64,000 nucleotides of DNA from JAFGXF01 sp963732595 (lineage in GTDB: Bacteria > Chloroflexota > Anaerolineae > Anaerolineales > Anaerolineaceae): positions 992,001 to 1,056,000 of the forward strand of contig CAVSZZ010000002.1 in assembly GCA_963732595.1 (NCBI GenBank), written 5' to 3'. Shown one piece after another: positions 42,726 to 51,117 of the stretch (position 1 is its first letter; each line of letters begins with the position of its first letter). A program made the position numbers and the translations under genes. Under the pieces are notes generated by a model, which saw nothing but the letters and a program-made list of their open reading frames with translations, was not told the origin of the DNA and did not search any database.

Positions 42726-43952
42726 CTATTTTTCCTCGACCGTCACTGAAATGATTTTATCGCCGTCAGAAAGCGGTGTTCCAAGAGATTGATCGCGTTC
42801 AGATAAATTCTTGACCACTTCCAGGCCTTGAATCACTTGGCCAAAAATCGTATAACTACCATTCAGGTCTGGCATTGGGATGAGTGTGATAAAGAATTGA
42901 CTGCCGTTGGTGTCGGGACCTGCGTTTGCCATACCGACCATTCCGGACGCGTTGAACATTATTGTGTCGTCAATCTCATTTGGGAATGTGTACCCGGGAC
43001 CGCCATAACCCGTACCGGAGGGATCGCCCGTCTGAGCCAGATATCCCTTTATAACTCGGTGGAAAGTTATCCCGTCAAAATATCCACGATTTGCCAGGAA
43101 CACAAAACTATTCACGGTATAAGGAGCTTTATCGGGATATAGTTGAATGAGGATGGCACCTTTCTCGGTCAGGATGGTGGCGATATATTGTTTGGAAACA
43201 TCGATTGTAAACGGGGGGCATCCGGTGACCTGACGGTCCTCGAGCAACATAAGTTTAATGACATCTTTAAGACTTGTGTACTCACGCGGTCCCTGATACA
43301 TGACATCATTAATAATAAGAAAGGGTGTATATGGGATTCTCAGGCGGATCGCTTCATCCTGCGCGGTCAGGGCTTTTTCCACCAGCACCGGGCTATTAAG
43401 ATCCACCAGGAGACGGGCAGGATCGATCGATAGGCTTACAGCAGTGTGCGTGAGCCAATCCTCAAATCCCTGAGGGGTCAGGTTTGACCATTGAGATTGG
43501 CCTTCGTATAACGCCGTCTTCATTTTCCAAAACTTACCCTGTAATCCAGCCGCTTCTGCGGCCTGTGCGCTCAAGAGGGCTTTATCGTGGACAGGGTTGG
43601 GAAAATGCCGGATGACGACCCGCAGGTCTTCTGGGAAATCCAGACGGAGTTGGTCGATATCAGGTGCCAAACCGGAGCAACCCGGACATTGAAAATCGAC
43701 ATATTCGATGATGGTCACTGCAGCAGTATCCGGTCCATCAATCCAATCAATATTAGATACGGGGGGGACTAATTCTTTAAGAGCCGTTTCTGTGGGATCC
43801 TGAACAGTATCAGCACTGCTTACCATTGTGCAGTAATCCTGTAAGAGGATGGTGCTTGGTGTAGTGGTCGGATCAGGCGTGGGTGCAATAGTGGGTTGAC
43901 AGGCGCCCAGAAGTAGAAAGGCAAGAATCGCAAGACTATGAGTTACTTTCAT
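42726..43952 (-). CDS. Lipoprotein fusing DsbA-like and cyclophilin domains
   Basis: A 408-residue exported lipoprotein. A signal peptide ends in lipobox LLGAC (Cys18), then a proline/threonine linker. A DsbA/thioredoxin domain has CPGC at residues 89-92 and the cis-proline segment IPYTPFLIIND. From about residue 255 a cyclophilin-type peptidyl-prolyl isomerase follows: TVNSFVFLANRGYFDGITFHRVI, then GGPGYTFPNE, GMVGMANAGPDTNGSQFFIT. Together they suggest one extracytoplasmic protein that both forms disulfides and isomerises prolines. The gene lies 88 bp from tmk upstream. Confidence 0.9.
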   Translation of the reverse strand: MKVTHSLAILAFLLLGACQPTIAPTPDPTTTPSTILLQDYCTMVSSADTVQDPTETALKELVPPVSNIDWIDGPDTAAVTIIEYVDFQCPGCSGLAPDIDQLRLDFPEDLRVVIRHFPNPVHDKALLSAQAAEAAGLQGKFWKMKTALYEGQSQWSNLTPQGFEDWLTHTAVSLSIDPARLLVDLNSPVLVEKALTAQDEAIRLRIPYTPFLIINDVMYQGPREYTSLKDVIKLMLLEDRQVTGCPPFTIDVSKQYIATILTEKGAILIQLYPDKAPYTVNSFVFLANRGYFDGITFHRVIKGYLAQTGDPSGTGYGGPGYTFPNEIDDTIMFNASGMVGMANAGPDTNGSQFFITLIPMPDLNGSYTIFGQVIQGLEVVKNLSERDQSLGTPLSDGDKIISVTVEEK

Positions 43953-44041
43953 CGAAATAGAATTCCTAACAGAAGCTATGTGCGAGTTTCAATTGTAACA
44001 TTCCAGTTGAAATGGTTCATTACAAGTAGTTTAGAATCCCA

Positions 44042-44677
44042 TTAAGCTTCCGGATTCGTGAGGTATATTTTAAGCGCCGTTTCCACAGCTTTACGCAGGT
44101 CTGCTTGAACAACCCCCCGGTCCTTACTGGCGTCAAGCACAATCCATTTTCCTGGCTCAGAAGAAACCAGGCTATGGTATCCATTCCGGACGCGCTCGTG
44201 GAAAGCCACCGAGTAAGCGTCCAACCGGTTCCATTCCCCACAGTCTGTTTTACGGCGCAGGCCATTTTCAACGTCTATGTCCAACAGGATCTTCAGGTCT
44301 GGCTGCAGACCACCGGTAGCGAAAGACAGTAACTGCCTGAGAGTTTCCAAATCGACGCCATGTCCGTATCCCTGGTAGGCTAGTGTGGCGTCAGCATATC
44401 GGTCAGAAAGCACGACCATTCCTCTGGCCAATGCCGGTTGAATGACCTCGCGGACCAATTGAGCGCGGGCGGCCAGGAATAGTAGAGTTTCAGCCTGGGG
44501 TGTTAACGCCTTGTTTTCTAGTGAAACCAACACATTTCGGATCTGATCGCCGATGAATGTTCCACCGGGTTCGCGTGTCAACAGGACTTCATGGCCAAGC
44601 GAGCGGATATGATCCGCTAATATTGGGATCTGGCTGGTTTTTCCGCTGCCCTCTGGGCCTTCCAATGTGATGAACAT
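44042..44677 (-). CDS. tmk: Thymidylate kinase
   Basis: A 211-residue dTMP kinase making dTDP. It has the P-loop GPEGSGKTS (residues 7-15), the LTREPGGT motif, and SDRYADATLAYQGYG, the DRY-containing substrate region. The length is standard. It starts 6 bp after the R3H/AAA gene stop, so they are probably cotranscribed. holB often accompanies tmk in other bacteria but is not present here. Confidence 0.95.
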   Translation of the reverse strand: MFITLEGPEGSGKTSQIPILADHIRSLGHEVLLTREPGGTFIGDQIRNVLVSLENKALTPQAETLLFLAARAQLVREVIQPALARGMVVLSDRYADATLAYQGYGHGVDLETLRQLLSFATGGLQPDLKILLDIDVENGLRRKTDCGEWNRLDAYSVAFHERVRNGYHSLVSSEPGKWIVLDASKDRGVVQADLRKAVETALKIYLTNPEA

Positions 44678-44683
44678 CGATGG

Positions 44684-46312
44684 CTAATCCCGGTATATTC
44701 TAACCCTTCGGTTGGGATCTTTCCCGAATGATTGGGAGACGAGCTGAGCCTGACGTGCCATCTCGTGTTGAAGCCGGCGGATCGTGGCGTTGGCAGGGGG
44801 GAGGTCTACCCAACGCTCACCATTGAGAACTGCTTCAATAGCAGCACGGGTTTGCATGTTGGATTCCTCGCCGCCGGAGCGTTCGAGTGCGTTATTCGGC
44901 AAGTTAAACAGATCGCCCAGAAATTGTTCCATCTGGTTGATTGTATTGGCCCGAAGAACATATATGGGAATACCCCGCTGTTCGGCGTCCTGGATGGATT
45001 GCTGGCGATTTCGATAATAAGTTCGCATCGTGACCAGGGCTTGCGCTTCATCGAGCTCCTTGACTACCAGTGCGGGAATACCCAGCCGCCGGGCTGCCTG
45101 TATCAAGCGGTTGCGCGCGATCCCGAATGGATAAATGCGAATAGGTGTCAACTCCACTCCGGGCTTGGCGGGTTGGGCTGTGTAGGAGATATTTTCTGTT
45201 GTGCGCTCGACCGCTCCATTTATGCCAGGTGAACGCCTCTGAAAAGGAGCGGTATCCATATTGCCGGCATTACGCACAGAATTCGCAGGTGATTGGCGGC
45301 CCTCACGAGGGTTGGCCGGTTTTTCAACATGGATCTCGTTGTTCTCATCCCGATAACGGATCTCGGGAGCCAGCACGAACCCCCTGACCAGGTTATCCAC
45401 CGCTTCGCTGACATCTTGATAGATCGCCAATCGGTCGCGTTCTTGAATTTCGACCAACATATCAAAGGTCGGGGGGGCGCGGCGTTCAAGAACGGTTTTT
45501 TGAGTCCCCCGGCGGCGCGCCTCCTCGTCTGATAACGTCACCGATTCGATTCCACCGATCAGATCCGACAGTGTCGGATTTAGCAACAGGTTCTCCAGAG
45601 AGCGGCCATGAGCAGTACCGATTAACTGAACACCACGTTCAGCAATGGTTCGAGCGGCAGCGGCTTCCAGTTCGCGCCCAATTTCATCGATCACAATCAC
45701 TTCAGGGTTATGGTTTTCAACCGCTTCGATCATGACCTCATGTTGAAGCGAGGGTCTGGAAACCTGCATGCGCCGGGCTTTTCCTACTGCAGGATGTGGA
45801 ACATCGCCGTCTCCACCGATTTCATTCGAAGTGTCAACAATGACCACGCGCTTGGTCTCTGCCAGAATTCGGGCAGCCTCACGCAGCATTGTGGTTTTAC
45901 CAATACCCGGCTTCCCAAGAATCAACAAACTTTTACCGGATTCAACCAAGTCCTGAATGATATCGATGGTTCCATATACAGCTCGACCAACCCGACAAGT
46001 CAAGCCCACGATGTGTCCACGTCTGTTACGGATAGCAGAAATGCGATGAAGGGTGCGCTCGAGTCCTGCACGGTTATCACCATCGAACTCACCAATCCGT
46101 TGAACGACATAATCCAGATCTGTATGGGCGATCTCATTAGTCGTCAGGGGAATTTCTTTTTCGACAAAGCGGGCGGTTGGATTCCGGCCCAAATCAAGGA
46201 TGATCTCAAGCAGGTTGTCACTGTTATTAGCGTTCGTGACAGCTGTGGATATGGGTGCAGGTAGAACCTCCAGTAATACCTGTAAATCATCTGTAATTCT
46301 ACGTTGTGTCAT
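44684..46312 (-). CDS. AAA ATPase with R3H domain (SpoIIIAA/Ycf45-like)
   Basis: A 542-residue protein. The N-terminal half is a RecA-like ATPase resembling SpoIIIAA and the plastid Ycf45 protein: Walker A GKPGIGKTT near residues 133-141, VVIVDTSNEIGGDGDVPH, and Walker B VIVIDEIGRELEAAAART. A linker follows, then a strand-helix segment with PFGIARNRLIQAARRLGIPA, and a C-terminal R3H single-strand nucleic acid-binding motif (RRLQH near residue 510). The likely role is nucleic acid-dependent ATPase, function unknown. It lies between a GNAT-like gene and tmk. Confidence 0.88.
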   Translation of the reverse strand: MTQRRITDDLQVLLEVLPAPISTAVTNANNSDNLLEIILDLGRNPTARFVEKEIPLTTNEIAHTDLDYVVQRIGEFDGDNRAGLERTLHRISAIRNRRGHIVGLTCRVGRAVYGTIDIIQDLVESGKSLLILGKPGIGKTTMLREAARILAETKRVVIVDTSNEIGGDGDVPHPAVGKARRMQVSRPSLQHEVMIEAVENHNPEVIVIDEIGRELEAAAARTIAERGVQLIGTAHGRSLENLLLNPTLSDLIGGIESVTLSDEEARRRGTQKTVLERRAPPTFDMLVEIQERDRLAIYQDVSEAVDNLVRGFVLAPEIRYRDENNEIHVEKPANPREGRQSPANSVRNAGNMDTAPFQRRSPGINGAVERTTENISYTAQPAKPGVELTPIRIYPFGIARNRLIQAARRLGIPALVVKELDEAQALVTMRTYYRNRQQSIQDAEQRGIPIYVLRANTINQMEQFLGDLFNLPNNALERSGGEESNMQTRAAIEAVLNGERWVDLPPANATIRRLQHEMARQAQLVSQSFGKDPNRRVRIYRD

Positions 46313-46352
46313 CTTAACTTGGTCACTTTCTCTAACTATTAATAAATCAATT

Positions 46353-47276
46353 CTAATGCATTATTCGATTTGTTGATTGAGACGAGACCACCGGGTGCGA
46401 TGGCTTTGCCTTGGCTTTCTCAAGCTGTAATAACTCAACCGGAGAAAGCCCTTTGATGTGCCCAGCCAGGTGTTTGACCAAAATAGCCTGGTGTCCAATA
46501 TATTCTGCGTTCATCATCTCAATACTTCGGAACAACCAGGATTGATAAGAGCGGATGGACAGATAAAGTGGGCGCGACAATCTGACCGGAAGCGAGCTCA
46601 TTAAATCGGCCACCAGGTCGGACACATGGGTGACGCCTGGTTCAAATGTGGGCTGGATCCATATACCCTGAGGACCATGGCGCACATCAGCAAAAGCGAT
46701 GATGCGCTCAGCTTGATGGCATACCCAGAAGCGTGATCGATGGCGTAGCGGCAGGTCTGTCGCCTGTGAAATCGGCGGTATAACGGATTGAAGTAACTGA
46801 GCGGCTTGCCACCAATCGACTTCTGCCAGAGGACACCATTCAGCCGCCCTTTCCTGTGTGTCGGGAGGCGGACTCTGTCGCTCAAGCTTCCAGATATCCT
46901 GCCAGGCACTGACCATGAACCCCCAGGATTTCATGCTTTCGAGAATCGGTTGTTTATGGTCGACTTCGGATACCAGATGCATTGCACCAAGGTTTTGGGT
47001 GCACTGGCGCATGTCATCCAGTATGATTGCCAGATCGTCATCCCTAATTTCACCATTGCAGCTTAAAAAGGATAAGGAAGCAACCCGTTCCTGAGAAACA
47101 TGTCTCAGCTGACATATTATGTCAAGTTTCCCCTGCTGATAAAGCCTGGTTACGAAGGATTGACGCGGATCGAATTGAGAAGCCACCCGCCACAAACTTT
47201 GTGGTGAACCGAATGTGAGCTTAAATGAGCTGTCTAGGGTAATGGCACCCACCAGCAGGTGTTGGTTTAGAACCAA
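46353..47276 (-). CDS. GNAT-like hypothetical protein
   Basis: A 307-residue soluble protein. Segments such as MKSWGFMVSAWQDIWKLER, HRSRFWVCHQAERIIAFADVRHGPQGIWIQP and ILVKHLAGHIK have the strand and helix order of tandem GNAT acetyltransferase folds, but the coenzyme A loop (RxxGxG/A) is not clear. I call this uncertain. It lies between folP and the R3H/AAA gene on the same strand. Confidence 0.55.
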   Translation of the reverse strand: MVLNQHLLVGAITLDSSFKLTFGSPQSLWRVASQFDPRQSFVTRLYQQGKLDIICQLRHVSQERVASLSFLSCNGEIRDDDLAIILDDMRQCTQNLGAMHLVSEVDHKQPILESMKSWGFMVSAWQDIWKLERQSPPPDTQERAAEWCPLAEVDWWQAAQLLQSVIPPISQATDLPLRHRSRFWVCHQAERIIAFADVRHGPQGIWIQPTFEPGVTHVSDLVADLMSSLPVRLSRPLYLSIRSYQSWLFRSIEMMNAEYIGHQAILVKHLAGHIKGLSPVELLQLEKAKAKPSHPVVSSQSTNRIMH

Positions 47277-47342
47277 TTCAGGGAATGAGAGCGAGCGGAT
47301 CTTAAGGATAAGCCCTCCGATCGATTGATTCTACCATGTCGG

Positions 47343-48221
47343 TTAATCGGCATCTGGTGCGTGGATGATTGCATCCAGCATGCGTGCAAAGCGCACCGTC
47401 GCACCAACATCATGGACCCGGATGATATCCGCACCTCGTACGATACCTACGCCAGCGGCAGCTAAGGTGCCTTCCAAGCGCTGATCGGGAGGCAGGTCAA
47501 GCGTCCTGCCAATGAAAGATTTTCTTGAGGGACCCAGGAGCACCGGATACCCAAGGGCGCGTATTTCATCCAACCGGGCGATCAGAAGCCTGTTCTGTTC
47601 GACGGTTTTACCAAACCCAATACCCGGATCCAGTATGATCAAATTATCTTGGATGCCTGCCTCATGGGCAAGCGCTACGCTCTGAAGTAATTCCTGCTTG
47701 ACATCCTTAAGAAGATCCTGATAATCAGTTCCCAGGGTATGACCAGCGAGCCGGGCACTCAACTGTGGTGTTGTTGGTTGGCTGCGATTATGCATCAGGA
47801 TGACTGGTGTGCCCGATTTATGAGCGACAGCGGCCATCTGTGGGTCGGCTCTAAACCCCCAAATATCGTTAATCCAATCCACACCGGCATCAAGTCCGGC
47901 TTTCGCAACCGAAGCCTTATACGTGTCAAGCGAAATGGGTATACCGAGCTTGGCTTTGACAAGAATCCGGATAACCGGTAAAAGGCGATTAATTTCCTCT
48001 TGTTCGTCAACCGGGGTTGCGCCCGGACGGGTACTCTCTGCGCCAATATCCAGTATATCAACCCCGGAGTCCTTGAATTGTTGGGCTTGCTCAAGTGCCT
48101 TCCGGGGAAAGTCCTTCTGTGAAAGTAGTCCATCGCCCGAAAAACTGTCGGGCGTGACGTTTATGATCCCCATCACATAGGTCCGCGTACCCCATTCGAA
48201 GTTATTAAGCGAGTCATTCAT
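47343..48221 (-). CDS. folP: Dihydropteroate synthase
   Basis: A 292-residue enzyme that condenses para-aminobenzoate with dihydropterin pyrophosphate in folate synthesis. It has the hallmark GIINVTPDSFSGDG, DIGAESTRPGATPV, NDIWGF and LDPGIGFGKT, and GPSRKSFIG. The start at 48221 overlaps the 3' end of folK by 8 bp. The preceding in-frame region to 48266 lies inside folK and is not needed. Folate biosynthesis genes folP and folK are paired, which supports both calls. Confidence 0.96.
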   Translation of the reverse strand: MNDSLNNFEWGTRTYVMGIINVTPDSFSGDGLLSQKDFPRKALEQAQQFKDSGVDILDIGAESTRPGATPVDEQEEINRLLPVIRILVKAKLGIPISLDTYKASVAKAGLDAGVDWINDIWGFRADPQMAAVAHKSGTPVILMHNRSQPTTPQLSARLAGHTLGTDYQDLLKDVKQELLQSVALAHEAGIQDNLIILDPGIGFGKTVEQNRLLIARLDEIRALGYPVLLGPSRKSFIGRTLDLPPDQRLEGTLAAAGVGIVRGADIIRVHDVGATVRFARMLDAIIHAPDAD

Positions 48222-48720
48222 ATGATAGAGCCTCTTTGTGGGGGTTGTACAGACTGATACCATCATGGCCGATCATAGTCGCCAGGTGGTTGAAGGTTTT
48301 CCCTGTCAGCGGGTGCTTCACCCTGCCAGCGATTTCCGCTAGAGGTATGAGCACAAACCCCCGCTCCAGCATGCGGGGATGTGGAATGGTCAGGTCATCG
48401 GTCGTTAGGATCAGATCGCCGTATAACAGAATGTCAAGGTCGATCACACGCGGTCCATAACGCATCGTTGGTTGACGGCCCATTTCAGTTTCGATGGATT
48501 TTAGTTTTGAGAGCAGAACTTCTGGTTGGAGGTTGGTCTTTCCTTTAATAACGCAATTAAGATAACAAGGCTGGTCAAGCACACCCCACGGTTCTGTTTC
48601 ATACACGGATGATACATCTGTGAGATGAACCTGTGGTTCAAGTTTATCGATCGCGATCTCAAGATTTGCGAGACGATTTCCCAGATTAGAACCCAGACCG
48701 ATAAAGGTTCGTAGCAGCAT
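48214..48720 (-). CDS. folK: 2-amino-4-hydroxy-6-hydroxymethyldihydropteridine pyrophosphokinase
   Basis: A 168-residue HPPK enzyme that makes the pterin pyrophosphate used by FolP. It begins FIGLGSNLGNRLANLEIAID and contains VYETEPWGVLDQPCYLNC, RYGPRVIDLDILLYGD, and IPHPRMLERGFVLIPLAEI, all diagnostic. It starts directly at the hom stop (TAATG overlap) and overlaps folP by 8 bp, indicating one translational unit. Confidence 0.97.
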   Translation of the reverse strand: MLLRTFIGLGSNLGNRLANLEIAIDKLEPQVHLTDVSSVYETEPWGVLDQPCYLNCVIKGKTNLQPEVLLSKLKSIETEMGRQPTMRYGPRVIDLDILLYGDLILTTDDLTIPHPRMLERGFVLIPLAEIAGRVKHPLTGKTFNHLATMIGHDGISLYNPHKEALSYE

Positions 48721-49754
48721 TAAATTCCTTCCTTGACGATATTGATCAGGTCTGAAAGCAAACCATACGCTGTGGTTTTTGGCCCCGGATTACTTTCCAG
48801 AATTCCCAAACCAGGCAGGCTGTCCAGTTCGAATTGAACATAGGAACTGGTGCCATTGACCGTATACAGTGGTGAGTCAGCCCCCAGCAGTTCAGGCGCT
48901 ACGCTGGCAGTAAAACCATTACTGGTCCGTCGTGCGGAGCAAACCAGCTTCCAGCGTTTACCTTCCAAGCTGGCCTTGGCAATCATCTCGGGCGTTACCC
49001 CACGGATTCCATGGCGGCCGATATCGGCAGGTTTACAGGGAACCCCCATTAACACAGTTACCAGGGCTGCCACCTTTATGGCAGCATCCCAACCATCAAT
49101 ATCCGCCGATGGGTCAGTCTCGGCGATGCCGATAGACTGTGCATACCGAATGGCTTCTTCCATGGACTCACCGGATTCCATGCGGCAAAGCAACAGATTG
49201 GTGCAGGAATTTAAAATACCTTTAAACCCAAATAACTGTACGGCTGGAAGACAATAGCGGTGAAGAGAAAAGATGGGGGCTCCATCCATTACCGCCGATT
49301 CGAAACGAAAGGCTCTCCCCCTTTTTGCCGCCAATGCCGTCAGTAATTCAAAGCCATGCACGACTGGGCCTTTGTTAGCAGTGATGCCGTGCATATTTCG
49401 CTCAATACCAAGTCTTAGATGTTCGATGGCCGGTTGACCCGTCTCATGGTTTACCGGGGTGTTTTCCAGAAGTACATCTCCGGGACAGGTATTGATTAAT
49501 GTCAGGGAGTCCCGTACACCGGGAATTGTATTAAGGATCGAATAATCCCCCCGCGCATTTGCAATTGCAAGCAACCGGGTTGGTTTGATGCCGTCTGGGT
49601 TTGCAGCACAGCCATGTCTCCCGCTGGCGACCCCGGTTACCAGCAGATGGATACCATATTTGTCCGCGAGTTCCTGTTTCTTGTCATCAATTAATTCAAC
49701 AAAGGCTTTTCCTACATTCCCAAAACCGACCATCACCAACCGAATCGTTTTCAT
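48720..49754 (-). CDS. hom: Homoserine dehydrogenase
   Basis: A 344-residue homoserine dehydrogenase (aspartate semialdehyde to homoserine). It has the nucleotide-binding motif VGFGNVGKA (residues 9-17), the ANKGPVVHG region with the catalytic-site lysine, and FESAVMDGAPIF, then TDPSADIDGWDAAIKVAAL, typical of the substrate domain. No C-terminal ACT domain, so feedback control by threonine is not built in, as in many short forms. It overlaps folK by one base (TAATG). Confidence 0.94.
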   Translation of the reverse strand: MKTIRLVMVGFGNVGKAFVELIDDKKQELADKYGIHLLVTGVASGRHGCAANPDGIKPTRLLAIANARGDYSILNTIPGVRDSLTLINTCPGDVLLENTPVNHETGQPAIEHLRLGIERNMHGITANKGPVVHGFELLTALAAKRGRAFRFESAVMDGAPIFSLHRYCLPAVQLFGFKGILNSCTNLLLCRMESGESMEEAIRYAQSIGIAETDPSADIDGWDAAIKVAALVTVLMGVPCKPADIGRHGIRGVTPEMIAKASLEGKRWKLVCSARRTSNGFTASVAPELLGADSPLYTVNGTSSYVQFELDSLPGLGILESNPGPKTTAYGLLSDLINIVKEGI

Positions 49755-49781
49755 ATCTGCATCCTTGATAAGTCATCCAGA

Positions 49782-50504
49782 TTAGATCGGCGGCCAAGGG
49801 ATGACACGCCGGTCGCCGGAGGGAACAGGGTATGTGCCCTTTTCCAGCAGGTTTTGCATTCGCCGGATCAATGACTTAATTTCATTTGTTCTCAATAGAC
49901 CGGTCATTTGCGCATAGATTCCGTCTCGAGAGCTCAGGTCAACAAGAACTTTTTGGATGTTCTCCTGTAAATCCGTGGGTATCTCCTCGCCGGCGTGATC
50001 CCATGCCACCGTGCGCAATTTCTCCTGCTCGTTGAAGGTTAACCCATGATCGATTAACCAGATATGATGCTGATCGTCCATGATAAAATGGCCGGCTTTA
50101 CGATCCGCATTATTTAATAGAAAATCAAAGAGCAGAGCCATGCGGTGAATTTCCGTTCCCCCCGTTGGCATGTTTAAATAATGATCATGGGGGTTATGCG
50201 GAATGAAGACTTGTAGCGATCCGGCTCCCAATGGGGCTTTCCGTCGAAATATGGTTGGGGGAACAAGGTTCCAACCAAGTGCCTCACTAAAGATGTATGC
50301 TGCCACCTCACGCTTGCATAAGGTGCCTTGAGGAAAATCCCAGAGAGGCTGCTCACCCGCCTTCGGTTTATATACAGCACGCAATGAATTACCGGCGTGT
50401 CTTACCACCACCAGGAAAGTACCATTCGAACCGCGTAGAAATTGCCCTTCCAGATCGATCTCGCCGTACTGAAGATCATTCAGGATTGCCAGTTTGTCCA
50501 TCAT
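49782..50504 (-). CDS. SCO1664 family protein (PI3/4-kinase-like fold)
   Basis: A 240-residue protein. It contains VYKPKAGEQPLWDFPQGTL, with a candidate ATP-binding lysine, FDFLLNNADRKAGHF, and the catalytic-like LIDHGLTFN. This pattern matches the SCO1664/PI3-4 kinase-like family. In Actinobacteria it usually neighbours a DUF3090 gene, as here. It overlaps the DUF3090 gene by 29 bp. The function is unknown. Confidence 0.85.
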   Translation of the reverse strand: MMDKLAILNDLQYGEIDLEGQFLRGSNGTFLVVVRHAGNSLRAVYKPKAGEQPLWDFPQGTLCKREVAAYIFSEALGWNLVPPTIFRRKAPLGAGSLQVFIPHNPHDHYLNMPTGGTEIHRMALLFDFLLNNADRKAGHFIMDDQHHIWLIDHGLTFNEQEKLRTVAWDHAGEEIPTDLQENIQKVLVDLSSRDGIYAQMTGLLRTNEIKSLIRRMQNLLEKGTYPVPSGDRRVIPWPPI

Positions 50505-51042
50505 CGATTAAGTGGGATTTCTTATGCCCGTTCTTTTTCGGGCAAAGGTGCCCATCCGGGTCAATGATCTCCCCACAAAGGGGACAAATAGGCCTCCCAC
50601 GGTTGGCAAGTTCGACTCCCCAATGTGCCAGCTGGCGAATCTTGGAGCGGCTGCACCATAATTTCACTGAGTTTCCAGCCTCAGGGTTATCAGTATCCAG
50701 ACTGGCTTCGCGAAGGACAAGGATGATCATATCCTCAGCGGGGTCGTAACCAAGGCCAAATGTCCCCACGTGGAACATGGGTTCAAGGGGGGCTTTCAGT
50801 AACATGTCCTCTTCCTTGTAGAAAGACGAATCATCTGGAAGCGCCGGATCCTGTTGTTTGATATCTGTCAGAAATTGTTCGACTGCAACCGCCAAAGACT
50901 GGAGCTGGATCTTTTCCACGATCAGGGTAACAACCTGATCCCCTTTGGTTGCCTGCAGGTAAAATATGCGCTCTCCAGGCCGACCGGTGGCGTTGGTTAT
51001 GATATCATCTACAGGATGCAGTTCCAATTCGATTTGTGTCAT
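50476..51042 (-). CDS. DUF3090 family protein
   Basis: A 188-residue protein with the DUF3090 pattern RIFYLQATKGDQVVTLIVEKIQLQSLA, TFGLGYDPAEDMIILVLRE, and a C-terminal zinc-ribbon-like CPLCGEIIDPDGHLCPKKNGH. In Actinobacteria the equivalent pair (SCO1663-SCO1664) lies near a phosphatase and mycothiol enzymes; the phosphatase is absent here. It overlaps the SCO1664 gene by 29 bp, indicating coupling. The function is unknown. Confidence 0.88.
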   Translation of the reverse strand: MTQIELELHPVDDIITNATGRPGERIFYLQATKGDQVVTLIVEKIQLQSLAVAVEQFLTDIKQQDPALPDDSSFYKEEDMLLKAPLEPMFHVGTFGLGYDPAEDMIILVLREASLDTDNPEAGNSVKLWCSRSKIRQLAHWGVELANRGRPICPLCGEIIDPDGHLCPKKNGHKKSHLIDDGQTGNPE

Positions 51043-51117
51043 TGAGTGTTTTCCAGTTTCTCTTCATTATAAGTCATTACACCTGCAGACTGAAATTTGG
51101 CATAGTCACCAGAGAAG

